DNA of 64,000 nucleotides from Pseudomonas sp. (GTDB taxonomy: Bacteria; Pseudomonadota; Gammaproteobacteria; Pseudomonadales; Pseudomonadaceae): assembly GCA_022448005.1 (NCBI GenBank), contig JAKUTK010000015.1:36205-100204 (forward strand), written 5' to 3'. The notes under the pieces were generated by a model. It was not told where the DNA came from, made no database searches, and worked only from the letters and a program-made list of their open reading frames with translations. Each line of letters starts with the position of its first letter. The stretch's first letter is position 1. This document shows, one piece after another, positions 8,529 to 18,712 of the stretch. The position numbers and the translations under genes are program-made.

Positions 8529-8534
8529 GATCAT

Positions 8535-9407
8535 TCACGTACTCCAGATTCGTGGCGCTACCGCCTCGCGGCCCAGCAGTTCGGGGCGCAATAGTCGCCA
8601 TAAATCGATCAACCAGGCGCGCGCATGCAGCGCTTCGTCGCAGAGGCAGCGCGCTACCACCAGGCCGGGCAATTGCGTGAGGTCGCCGCGCACGCGGCCG
8701 GGCAATTCACGGCAGCGCTCCATCAGATCAGCGTCGATCTCGCCGCTGACAATCATGGTCGCAAACACCGGCTGACCATCGAGGCCGATTGGCGAATACA
8801 GCAGGCCATCGTTGCCCGCCACACGCTGGCGTTCGTGCCAGAGCAGGTCACCGTCGCGGTGAATATTCAGCTGTGCCTGAAAGTGGCCCGCATCGAAGCG
8901 CTCGCCACTGGCCGGTCGGCCCAGCGCAATGATGTCCCAATAGAACAACCGAGCGTTGCCCTCCAGTTCGATGGTCGTGGTGAGCTCGGCCTGTGCTGCC
9001 GAATAGACGATGGTTTCCTGCGGCAGCCATTCCAGCGTCGCGCCGGCCTCGACGCGCAATTGCACGTTCTGGAACGCCGGGCCGCCAGCGCGGTACCACT
9101 TCGCCGCGCCAGGGCTGGTCAGCTGTGCCCAGGCGCCGCTGCCGACCGAGGCGCTGATATCCAGTCGGTCGCCACCAGCTATACCGCCCGGCGGGTGCAC
9201 GATGATGTGCTGACAGACTTCCGGCCCTTCGGGATAGAGATGCTTCTGCACTCTCAGCGGCCCGCTGTGGCGGCGCAACACCGGACGTGTCGAGCCGTCG
9301 AAGCGGGCGTAGGCCAGTTCGAGTTCGGCATTCCAATGAGGCGTGAACAACGGGGTAAGGGCAGTCATGAGCCGGAAGTCAGCATATTGATGACTGACGT
9401 CGAGCAA
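8535..9407 (-). CDS. ureD: Urease accessory protein UreD
   Basis: A 290-residue urease maturation protein, recognised by [20 protein letters not shown] and [10 protein letters not shown], the UreD core, and [10 protein letters not shown]. UreD scaffolds the UreF-UreG complex on apo-urease for nickel and CO2 delivery. The start given is a TTG at 9407, because GGGAGG lies 8 bases upstream. An ATG at 9368 (MTALTPLF) fits the family N terminus better but has no Shine-Dalgarno, so the true start may be there. First gene of the urease operon. Confidence 0.93.
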   Translation of the reverse strand: MLDVSHQYADFRLMTALTPLFTPHWNAELELAYARFDGSTRPVLRRHSGPLRVQKHLYPEGPEVCQHIIVHPPGGIAGGDRLDISASVGSGAWAQLTSPGAAKWYRAGGPAFQNVQLRVEAGATLEWLPQETIVYSAAQAELTTTIELEGNARLFYWDIIALGRPASGERFDAGHFQAQLNIHRDGDLLWHERQRVAGNDGLLYSPIGLDGQPVFATMIVSGEIDADLMERCRELPGRVRGDLTQLPGLVVARCLCDEALHARAWLIDLWRLLRPELLGREAVAPRIWST

Positions 9408-9853
9408 TTGTCATGCCTCCCGCGCCATGGCGGTGCGCTGAACGGGCTCGCGGGGTGGTAATGCGATAAATGAACCGGTCCATGCGGCTCGGCTATCGGC
9501 CGCTGACGCCCCCGATTGGTGCATCGTAAAGCCACAACATCCATAGCGACCCAATTTGGTGCGGATGATCCAGCGTCTTGGCGGCGCGTTCCGCTTGATC
9601 AAATTCGTTATGTCTTAACGCTCACTCAGCACAGGCCGAGAGTCGCTGAAACAGATTGTTGCCAGCATCACGCTGCTTTATGGGCCTTTATCTCTTCCAA
9701 GCGGCTCGTTTGACGAGGGTGCAAGCGAGTGCCAATGTCAGTCAGGCGCAGTTCCGATGCCCAGCGGCGGTCGAGCGTTCGACCCGCTTGTCTCGCGGCA
9801 CACGGTAATCGCTCGGTGGCACCCATAAAAACAAGATCCACGGAGACGCCGCA
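9408..9853. other. Divergent promoter region between ureD and the ABC importer operon
   Basis: 446 bases without a gene. It must hold promoters for ureD (minus) and the importer (plus). Visible are two TTGGTGC direct copies exactly 40 bp apart (9516-9522, 9556-9562) and an imperfect dyad GGTCGAGC/GTTCGACC near 9764-9779. A sigma-54-like TGGCAC...TTGC on the minus strand (9721-9734) has the wrong spacing. No clean promoter could be assigned. Confidence 0.4.
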
Positions 9854-10717
9854 TTGAATCTATTGTTTCAGCAAGTGCTCAACGGCTTGACCCTGGGCAG
9901 CATCTACGGGCTGGTCGCCCTTGGTCTGACGCTCGTCTACGGCATCCTGCACATTCCCAACTTCGCCCATGGCGCGCTCTACATGGTGGGGGCCTTCGCG
10001 TCGTTCTTCTTCATGACCGATCTGGGCCTGCACTATTGGATCGCCATGCTGCTGTCCGGTCTGGTGGTGGCCGCGCTGGCGGTGCTCTGCGAGCGGTTGG
10101 TGTTTCACCCGCTGCGCAATGCCCCGCCAATCCACGACAAGATCGCCGCCATCGGCATCCTGCTGTTTCTCGAGGCGGTGGTGCAGATGTTCTGGGGTTC
10201 GGACTTCCGCCGCATGGCCTCGCCCTATGCTGGCATCCTCAATTTCGACGGGCTGATCATTCCCGAGCAGCGCCTGTTGATCATCGTCGGCGCCTTTACC
10301 CTGATGCTGGCGCTGCACCTGTTCCTGCGCAAGACGATGCTGGGCTCGACCATCATCGCCACGGCGCAGAGCCGTGAAGGTGCCTTCCTCGTCGGTATCG
10401 ACTCCAACCGCGTGGCGATGCTGACCTTCGCCATCTCCGGCATGCTCGCTGCTTTTGCCGCCACACTCTATGCGCCGATCAACCTGGTGTACCCGGCGAT
10501 GGGGCATCTGGTGATCATGAAGGCCTTCGTCATCATCGTGCTCGGCGGCATGGGCAGCATTCCCGGCGCCATCATCGGGGCGATGATCCTCGGCTTTGCC
10601 GAGAGCTTCGGCGGCTTCTACCTGTCTTCGGATTACAAGGACATCATCGCCTTCTCGTTGCTGGTGGTGATCCTGTCCTTCCGCCCGACCGGGCTGTTCG
10701 CCAAGGGGGCTCACTGA
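9854..10717 (+). CDS. Branched-chain-amino-acid-type ABC transporter permease (LivH family)
   Basis: A 287-residue inner-membrane permease with about 8 hydrophobic segments and the LivH family features NGLTLGSIYGLVALGLTL at the start and the EAA-like loop around IGIDSNR. It is the first permease of a complete HAAT importer (two permeases, two ATPases, one binding protein). Substrate is unknown; position between urease and urtABCDE suggests an amide, urea-like or amino-acid nitrogen source. The start is TTG with GGAG 8 bases upstream. Its stop TGA overlaps the ATG of the next gene by one base. Confidence 0.9.
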   Translation: MNLLFQQVLNGLTLGSIYGLVALGLTLVYGILHIPNFAHGALYMVGAFASFFFMTDLGLHYWIAMLLSGLVVAALAVLCERLVFHPLRNAPPIHDKIAAIGILLFLEAVVQMFWGSDFRRMASPYAGILNFDGLIIPEQRLLIIVGAFTLMLALHLFLRKTMLGSTIIATAQSREGAFLVGIDSNRVAMLTFAISGMLAAFAATLYAPINLVYPAMGHLVIMKAFVIIVLGGMGSIPGAIIGAMILGFAESFGGFYLSSDYKDIIAFSLLVVILSFRPTGLFAKGAH

Positions 10718-11745
10718 TGCATCGGTTCGCCTCGTTACTGACTGGTCGCGGCTGCAAGCTGGTCCTGCTGGCTTTGGCCCTTGCGTTCCCTCTGTTCGCC
10801 AAAAGCGAGTACCAGGTCTACGTGATGGCCAGCGCTTTTATCTGGGCCATTGCGGTGTACGGCCTGAACATCATCACCGGCTACTGCGGCCAACTGAATC
10901 TGGCCCACGGCGGCTTCTTCGCCATCGGCGCCTACACCCTGGCGATTCTTACCGCTGATCATGGCTGGAATTTCTGGCCGGCCTTCGTGGCGGCGGCGCT
11001 GGTTTCGGCTGCCGTCGGTGCGCTGGTGGGGATCGTCTCGCTGCGCTTGAAGGAACACTTCTTCGCCATCTTCACGCTGTGCGTCGGCTTCATCATCTAT
11101 CTGCTGATCGACAAGTGGGAGGAGCTGACCCACGGCGCCATCGGCATTCGCGGCATCGCGGCGCCGGACGGCTTCGGGCTGGTGGACTTCAGCCAGACAG
11201 TGCCGTTCTACTACCTGGCGCTGCTGTTTCTGCTGTTGGCGATCTGGTTCGCCGGTCGTCTGGCGCGCTCCCTGTTGGGACGTACCTTTATGGCGATCCG
11301 CAACGGCGATGCGCTGGCCCAATCGCTGGGCATCGACCTGATGCGCAACAAGCTGCTGGCCTTCGTTCTGTCGACCACCTATGCCGGTGTTGCCGGGGCA
11401 CTTTACGCCTCGATGATTCGCTTCATCGGTCCGGAGGAGGCCAACCCGAACCATACCTTCGACATGATCACCTACCTGCTGGTCGGCGGCTTCGGCACCC
11501 TGTTCGGGCCACTGGTCGGCACTGTCGGAGTGGTCTGGATCACCCAGTCGCTGCAGTTCCTCGAGGACTACCGGATGATCATCTTCGGCCCGCTGATCGT
11601 GGTGCTGGTGATCTTCATGCCGCGCGGCGTCACCGGCACGTTCCTCAGCTGGAAGCTGCGCAAGGACACTGAAGCGGCGAGGGCTCAAGACCCAAAAGCC
11701 AGTAGCAAAGTCTCCCCAGGCAGCGAGGTGAACAACAATGCTTAA
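10717..11745 (+). CDS. Branched-chain-amino-acid-type ABC transporter permease (LivM family)
   Basis: A 342-residue permease with the LivM signature NIITGYCGQLNLAHGGFFAIGAY shortened to its core near residues 50-70 and the cytoplasmic loop RNGDALAQSLGIDL near 193-206 that contacts the ATPase. It pairs with the preceding permease to form the membrane channel. The C-terminal 25 residues are hydrophilic and rich in Ala, Ser and Lys. Its start overlaps the upstream stop by one base, and its end overlaps the next gene by 8 bases, a tight operon arrangement. Confidence 0.9.
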   Translation: MHRFASLLTGRGCKLVLLALALAFPLFAKSEYQVYVMASAFIWAIAVYGLNIITGYCGQLNLAHGGFFAIGAYTLAILTADHGWNFWPAFVAAALVSAAVGALVGIVSLRLKEHFFAIFTLCVGFIIYLLIDKWEELTHGAIGIRGIAAPDGFGLVDFSQTVPFYYLALLFLLLAIWFAGRLARSLLGRTFMAIRNGDALAQSLGIDLMRNKLLAFVLSTTYAGVAGALYASMIRFIGPEEANPNHTFDMITYLLVGGFGTLFGPLVGTVGVVWITQSLQFLEDYRMIIFGPLIVVLVIFMPRGVTGTFLSWKLRKDTEAARAQDPKASSKVSPGSEVNNNA

Positions 11746-12505
11746 GGTCGAAAACCTAACCAAGATGTTCGGCGGCCTCGCGGCGGTGCACGATGTTAGC
11801 GTCGAGTTCGAAGCGCGCAAGATCAACGCCATAATCGGCCCCAACGGCGCCGGCAAGAGCACCTTCTTCAACCTGATTTCCGGCGTACACAAGCCCAGCT
11901 CGGGACGCATCCTCATTGACGGGCACGACGTGTCGCGGATGCGCTGCGACCATGTCGCCCGGCTCGGTGTCGGCCGTACCTTCCAGACCACGCATCTGTT
12001 CGAGCAGGCTACTGTGCTCGACAACCTCATTGTCGGCCATCGTTTGCGCACCCATTCGGGCCTGTGGGACGTGCTGATCAACTCCAAACGCCTGCAGCGC
12101 GAGGAGCGTGAATGCCGCGAGAAGGCCCGCGCCGCGCTGGACTTCGTTGGTCTGACGCATCTGGAAAATCGGGTGGTGCTGGATATCTCTCAGGAAGAAC
12201 GCAAGCGCGTCGCCTTTGCCCTGGCGCTGGCCACCGAACCGAAGCTGGTGCTGCTCGATGAGCCGGCGGCGGGCGTCAACCCGGAGGAAACCGAAGGCCT
12301 TACGCTGCTGATCCGCAAGATGGCCGAGCACGGCCTGACCGTGTGCCTGATCGAACACAAGATGGACATGATCATGGGCCTGGCGGACAAGATCATGGTG
12401 CTCAACTACGGTGAGAAGATCGCCGAGGGCACGCCTGCCGAGATCAAGGCGAACCCGGCCGTCATCGAAGCCTACCTGGGGAGTGACTACGATGCTGCAG
12501 CTTGA
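11738..12505 (+). CDS. ABC transporter ATP-binding protein (LivG family) with altered signature motif
   Basis: A 255-residue ATPase with Walker [10 protein letters not shown] (34-42), the family QTTHLF Q-loop region and Walker [11 protein letters not shown] (170-179). The ABC signature, usually LSYGQ or LSGGQ, reads ISQEE at 150-154: the serine is kept but both glycine and glutamine are missing. This could weaken the ATP site formed by this motif, leaving the partner ATPase to do most hydrolysis. GAGG lies 9 bases before the ATG. It overlaps the preceding permease by 8 bases and the next ATPase by 14. Confidence 0.9.
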   Translation: MLKVENLTKMFGGLAAVHDVSVEFEARKINAIIGPNGAGKSTFFNLISGVHKPSSGRILIDGHDVSRMRCDHVARLGVGRTFQTTHLFEQATVLDNLIVGHRLRTHSGLWDVLINSKRLQREERECREKARAALDFVGLTHLENRVVLDISQEERKRVAFALALATEPKLVLLDEPAAGVNPEETEGLTLLIRKMAEHGLTVCLIEHKMDMIMGLADKIMVLNYGEKIAEGTPAEIKANPAVIEAYLGSDYDAAA

Positions 12506-13199
12506 TCGGGTCGATGTCTGCTACGGCAGCTTCAAGGCGCTTACTCAGGTCTCCATGACGGTTGGTGCCGGCGAACTGGTGGTGCTACTTGGGGCCAACG
12601 GCGCGGGCAAAACCACCTTGTTCAACACCATCAGCGGGTTGCTCAAACCGGCCACCGGAGCCATCACGCTGGAAGGCAAGCGCATCGACGGTCTCAAGCC
12701 TTCCGCGTTGGTCGCCGCCGGCGTGGTGCATTGCCCGGAGGGGCGCAAGCTGTTCCCGCAGATGTCGGTGGCGCAGAACCTTGCGCTCGGCGCCTACCTG
12801 CACCGCCGTGACAGCGCGGGCAACAAGCGCAACCTCCAGGAGGTGCTCGACCTGTTCCCGATTCTTCACGACAAGCGCAACCAGCCCGCCGGCTCGCTCA
12901 GCGGTGGCCAGCAGCAAATGGTGGCGATCGGGCGCGCGCTGATGAGCCGACCAAGGCTGCTGATGCTCGACGAGCCCTCGCTCGGGCTGGCGCCGCTGGT
13001 GGTCAACCAGATGTTCGAGGTGATTTCCCGCATCAACAAGTCCGGCACCAGCGTGCTGCTGGCCGAACAGAATGCCTTCGCAGCCTTGAAGATCGCCCAC
13101 CGCGCCTACGTCATCGAGGGCGGCAGTTTGGTGATGGAAGGTGACCAGCAGGCCATGCTGGGTAACGAAGCCGTGCGCAAAGCCTACATCGGCGCCTGA
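12492..13199 (+). CDS. ABC transporter ATP-binding protein (LivF family)
   Basis: A 235-residue ATPase starting [12 protein letters not shown], with Walker [10 protein letters not shown], an intact signature [15 protein letters not shown], and Walker [14 protein letters not shown]. It would form a heterodimer with the preceding LivG-type protein, contributing the only canonical signature. The ATG at 12492 lies inside the end of the upstream gene, with GGGGAGTGA before it; a longer open frame from 12411 is only overlap. The binding-protein gene follows 24 bp later. Confidence 0.92.
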   Translation: MLQLDRVDVCYGSFKALTQVSMTVGAGELVVLLGANGAGKTTLFNTISGLLKPATGAITLEGKRIDGLKPSALVAAGVVHCPEGRKLFPQMSVAQNLALGAYLHRRDSAGNKRNLQEVLDLFPILHDKRNQPAGSLSGGQQQMVAIGRALMSRPRLLMLDEPSLGLAPLVVNQMFEVISRINKSGTSVLLAEQNAFAALKIAHRAYVIEGGSLVMEGDQQAMLGNEAVRKAYIGA

Positions 13200-13223
13200 T
13201 CAGTCATGACCAAGGAGACACCA

Positions 13224-14369
13224 ATGAGAACGCTCAAAGCGCTTGGATTGGCGATTGCCACCCTGACCGCGGCCCAGGCCAGCGGCGTATACGCCGAGCA
13301 GACGCTCAATATCGGCTTTACCGGCCCGCTCAGTGGCGGCGCTGCACTCTATGGCGAGAACACCCTGTCCGGCCTGCGCATGGCCGTGGAAGACACCAAC
13401 GAGGCGGGCGGCATCAAGATCGGTGACGAAACCTACAAGGTCAATCTCATCAGCCTCGACGACAAATATTCGCCGAGCCAGGCGGCCACCAACGCCAAGC
13501 GATTGGTAAAGGAGTCGAAGGCCGCGGCGGTGTTCGTGCCGCATACCGGCGGCGTGTTCGCCTTGCAGGATTTCAATGTCGCCGATGACTTCTTGATCAT
13601 GGCTTACACCAGCGTGCCGTCAGTGACCGAGCAGGGCAATCCGCTGACCCTGCGCATACCGCCGGAATTCACCGGCTATGTCGATGCCTTTTCTGACTAC
13701 GCGCTCGAGCATAACGGCAAGAAACTCGGCATCGCCGGCGCGACGCACGAGTACGCGAAGATCTGGACCGACATGATGACCAAAGCCTGGGAGCAGAAGG
13801 GCGGCGAGATCGTCGAAAGCAATCCCATGGACTACAACAAGTCGGCCGATTTCTATACCGGTGTGAGCCGGGTGATCGCGGCGAACCCGGACGTGATGTT
13901 CGTCGGCGGCGCCTCGGAGCCTACCGGGCTGGTGATGCAGCAGGCGCGTCAGATGGGCTTCCAGGGCGGCTTCATCGTCATGGATCAGGCCAAGCTGGAT
14001 GAAATCGCGGCGGTGACCGGCGGGCTTGATCTGCTGGAAGGCGCGATCGGGGTGGTGCCGCTGTCCGAATACGAGGGTGAAGCTGCCAAGGCGTTTGTCG
14101 AGCGCTACAAGGAGGCCCACGGCAAGGTGCCGGGCTCCGAAGCGGCCTACAACTACCTGGCCTTTCATGCTTTGGCTAAGGCCATGGAGTTAGCCGGCAG
14201 CACCGATCCACAACAGGTACGGGCGAAGATGGCCGAGGCGATCAGCGCGCTGGACCCCAAGTACAACCTCTATTCGATCCAGGGCCTCACCGACAAGGGC
14301 GGTTTCATTACACCGACCACCATGGCCGTGGTGGAGGGCGGCAAGATCGTTCGCAAGGAGATCAAGTAA
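13224..14369 (+). CDS. ABC transporter substrate-binding protein (LivK-like, Peripla_BP_6)
   Basis: A 381-residue periplasmic protein. A signal peptide (MRTLKALG...GVYA) of about 24 residues leads into LNIGFTGPLSGGAALYGE, the start of a type I two-lobe binding fold. It delivers the ligand to the preceding permease-ATPase complex. The start at 13224 has AAGGAG 6 bases upstream; an earlier ATG at 13206 lacks this. The ligand cannot be told: it is clearly different from UrtA in the same window. A terminator hairpin follows at 14382-14403, closing the five-gene operon. Confidence 0.9.
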   Translation: MRTLKALGLAIATLTAAQASGVYAEQTLNIGFTGPLSGGAALYGENTLSGLRMAVEDTNEAGGIKIGDETYKVNLISLDDKYSPSQAATNAKRLVKESKAAAVFVPHTGGVFALQDFNVADDFLIMAYTSVPSVTEQGNPLTLRIPPEFTGYVDAFSDYALEHNGKKLGIAGATHEYAKIWTDMMTKAWEQKGGEIVESNPMDYNKSADFYTGVSRVIAANPDVMFVGGASEPTGLVMQQARQMGFQGGFIVMDQAKLDEIAAVTGGLDLLEGAIGVVPLSEYEGEAAKAFVERYKEAHGKVPGSEAAYNYLAFHALAKAMELAGSTDPQQVRAKMAEAISALDPKYNLYSIQGLTDKGGFITPTTMAVVEGGKIVRKEIK

Positions 14370-14381
14370 CCCTCCACAGCC

Positions 14382-14403
14382 AAACGGTCCCTCCGGGCCG
14401 TTT
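14382..14403 (+). terminator. Terminator of the ABC importer operon
   Basis: AAACGGTCC and GGGCCGTTT form a 9-bp stem (one G-T pair) with a CTCC loop, 13 bases past the binding-protein stop. The T run is only the three Ts closing the stem. Confidence 0.6.
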
Positions 14404-14663
14404 CGGTGCCAGGCTTCTGCAGTCGGTCTCGACCCTCTTCATGCCCTGCAGAGCGGCCGGTCTTGGCCCGCTCCCCTGACAGCTGGCTCGCATCCAAGGT
14501 CGAGCTGGCCCATCTGCAAGCACCGCCCGGCACAGCTTTCTGTCGTCGTGATGCCTGATGCAGCCATCGGCGACGGAGGCATCACCGAAAGTGGGACGCA
14601 TGCGTTCGCCGTTATGAAGCACTTAGCCTAGAGGCGAAGCTCATGCATCCCTCGATGCTGACT

Positions 14664-15443
<780 letters not shown>

Positions 15444-15644
15444 TTAGGCAGGCCGTATGCGGCCGACTCAGGGAGCTTACTGCGTCAGGCGGCCAAGATC
15501 AGCAGCCTGTTGCCCTGGACGGGTGAAGCCGGTCGGCAAAGGGTGTCGATAGGCGAAAATGGGCGGATCGGCTCGACGCTGTTTGAGTACGGCTAGAACC
15601 CAGAACTCGCCAGTGGTGGCTGCCGGATCAGGACGGCTTGAGCG

Positions 15645-16343
15645 CTATATCGCTACCAGTCCACGCACCCCTTCGACCTCCATGGTCTCGCCACGGCCTT
15701 GCTGGATGATTTCGCCGCGGCTCATCACCAAGTATTGGTCGGCCAGCTCGGCGGCGAAGTCGTAGAACTGTTCCACCAGCAGAATCGCCATATCGCCGCG
15801 CGCGGCGAGTTTCTTGATTACCGCGCCGATTTCCTTGATCACCGAGGGCTGGATGCCTTCGGTGGGTTCGTCGAGGATCAAGAGGCGCGGTTTGCTCGCC
15901 AGCGCACGACCGATGGCCAGCTGTTGCTGTTGGCCGCCGGAGAGGTCGCCGCCGCGGCGGTGCTTCATCTCTTTCAGCACCGGGAACAGCTCGTAGATGA
16001 ATTCGGGCACTTCCTTGGCTTCCTTGGCGCTGAAGCGGGACAGGCCCATCAGCAGGTTTTCCTCTACCGTCAACCTGCCGAAGATCTCGCGCCCCTGCGG
16101 CACATAGGCAATCCCTGCGTGCACGCGCTGGTGCGGCTTGAACCCGGTGATCGGCTTGCCTTCCCAATTCACCGCGCCTTCCTTGGCCGGGATCAGCCCC
16201 ATCAGGCATTTGAGCAGCGTGGTCTTGCCGACGCCGTTGCGCCCGAGCAGGCAGGTGACTTCGCCAATATTTGCGTCGAACGACAAGCCGCGCAGGATGT
16301 GGCTGCCGCCGTAGTACTGATGCAATTGCTGGACTTGCAGCAT
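15645..16343 (-). CDS. urtE: Urea ABC transporter ATP-binding subunit UrtE
   Basis: A 232-residue LivF-type ATPase beginning MLQVQQLHQYYGGSHILRG, with Walker A GRNGVGKTT, signature LSGGQQQQLAIGRAL and Walker B LLILDEPTEGIQPS, the last phrase being typical of UrtE. It powers urea import together with UrtD. The frame is open upstream to 16388, but the family start is at 16343. It is the last gene of urtABCDE and is separated from urtD by about 210 bp of palindromic repeats. Confidence 0.93.
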   Translation of the reverse strand: MLQVQQLHQYYGGSHILRGLSFDANIGEVTCLLGRNGVGKTTLLKCLMGLIPAKEGAVNWEGKPITGFKPHQRVHAGIAYVPQGREIFGRLTVEENLLMGLSRFSAKEAKEVPEFIYELFPVLKEMKHRRGGDLSGGQQQQLAIGRALASKPRLLILDEPTEGIQPSVIKEIGAVIKKLAARGDMAILLVEQFYDFAAELADQYLVMSRGEIIQQGRGETMEVEGVRGLVAI

Positions 16344-16361
16344 GTGCGACTCCTTCACTTT

Positions 16362-16518
16362 GGTGGATAAGCCTCTGGCGTTATTCACCCTACAATTAGG
16401 TTGCGATGATGCGGACGTCGCCGTCCGGCCTGGCCTGCCGGGTACGCGTGGAAAAGGCTTCGCCGTTTTCCACCTGCGCTCGGCGGGCGTTGGGTGGATG
16501 ACGCTTCACCCATCCACC
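16362..16518. repeat. Palindromic repeat cluster between urtD and urtE
   Basis: Three units of the dispersed family lie in tandem: GGTGGATAA...TTATTCACCC (16362-16390), a GTGGAAAAGGC...GTTTTCCAC hairpin (16448-16473) and TGGGTGGATGACG...CATCCACC (16490-16518). They make up most of the urtD-urtE gap and would be strongly structured in the transcript. Confidence 0.6.
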
Positions 16519-16555
16519 TTCATGAGGCCTCGATGGTCGAACGGCGGCGAAGCAT

Positions 16556-17397
<842 letters not shown>

Positions 17398-17401
<4 letters not shown>

Positions 17402-18477
17402 TGTTCGCCCCTCCGGCGCAGCAATCCGATGACGCCTTTCGGCAGGTACAGGGTGACAACGATGAACAGCGCACCGAGGGCGAACAGCCAATATTCGGGG
17501 AAGGCCACGGTGAACCAGCTCTTCATGCCGTTGACGATGCCTGCTCCGAGGATCGGGCCGATCAGCGTGCCGCGCCCGCCGAGGGCAACCCAGACCGCGG
17601 CTTCGATGGATTGCGTTGGTGCCATTTCGCTGGGGTTGATGATGCCGACCTGCGGCACGTACAGCGCACCGGCAAGCCCACAAAGCACGGCCGAAAGGGT
17701 CCAGATGAACAACTTGTAGCCGCGCGGATCGTAGCCGCAGAACATCAGCCGGTTCTCCGCATCACGCAGGGCCGTGAGCACCCGGCCAAACTTGCTGCGC
17801 GCCAGCTGCCAGCCCAGCAGCAGGCTGCCTGCAAGCAGCAGCACCGTCGCCAGAAACAACGCCGCACGGGTGGCTGGTGCGGTGATGTCGAAGCCGAGGA
17901 TGCGGGTGAAACCGGTGAAACCGTTGTTACCGCCGAAGCCGGTTTCGTTACGGAAGAACAACAGCATGCCGGCGAAGGTCAGCGCCTGGGTCATGATCGA
18001 GAAGTACACGCCTTTGATCCGCGAACGGAAGGCAAAGAAGCCGAACACGAAGGCCAGCAGCCCCGGCGCCAGCACCACCAGACACATCGCCCAGAGAAAG
18101 CTGGAAGTGCCGTACCAGTACCAGGGCAGCTCGGTCCAGGCGAGAAAGCTCATGAATGCGGGCAAGCCGTCGCCTGCGCTTTCACGCATCAGGTACATGC
18201 CCATGGCATAACCGCCTAGGGCAAAGAACAGACCGTGGCCGAGGGATAGCAGGCCGGCGTAGCCCCAGACCAGATCCAGCGCCAGGGCGACGATGGCGTA
18301 GCAGAGAATCTTGCCGACCAGCGTGAGGGTGTAGGCCGAGACATGGAAGGCGCTATCCGCGGGCAGCAGGTGCAACAGCGGCATCGCCAGCAGGATGACC
18401 AGCACCAAGCCGAGGGCAACGACTGTGAGTGTCGGGCCGGCTTTCTGCGCGGCTGTGACGGTGAGTGGCTGGTTCAT
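17398..18477 (-). CDS. urtC: Urea ABC transporter permease UrtC
   Basis: A 359-residue LivM-type permease with around 10 hydrophobic segments and the family stretch WGYAGLLSLGHGLFFALGGYAMG cut to its core at about 70-92, plus the loop RDAENRLMFCGYDPR that meets the ATPases and is characteristic of UrtC. It forms the urea channel with UrtB in the inner membrane. It is separated from urtB by about 235 bp containing an inverted REP pair, and is coupled to urtD by a 4-base overlap. Confidence 0.95.
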
Positions 18478-18511
18478 GGCCGGTCTTCTCCTAGGCGGGT
18501 CAGACCCTCCT

Positions 18512-18683
18512 GTAGGAGCGAGCTTGCTCGCGAAAGGGGGATTGGCATCGGTGCGTGAGTCGCTGCGCAGGTAAGGGCTCGTGCTTCGCGCCGCGAATGT
18601 TGGGCAGCGAAGCCGTATTGGAGGATTTTGTTCGCCCTGATGTGCTGCGTGGGTGCCAATTCGCGAGCAAGCTCGCTCCTACG
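18512..18683. repeat. Inverted pair of Pseudomonas REP sequences (REPIN-like) in the urtC-urtB gap
   Basis: TGTAGGAGCGAGCTTGCTCG (18511-18530) and its reverse complement, ending GCTCGCTCCTAC (18660-18682), face each other about 125 bp apart. GTAGGAGCGAGCTTGCTCGCG is the well-known Pseudomonas REP core. The arrangement matches REP doublets spread by RAYT transposases. Such pairs stabilise or attenuate upstream mRNA, here likely lowering expression downstream of urtB. Confidence 0.85.
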
Positions 18684-18712
18684 TAAGGCAGCCAGGTAGT
18701 GGGAGGTGGCTT

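Noticed and set aside
9721..9734. Sigma-54-like TGGCAC...TTGC on the minus strand upstream of ureD
   Set aside because: The spacer between GG and GC is 9 instead of 10 bases; sigma-54 needs the exact spacing, so it is probably chance.
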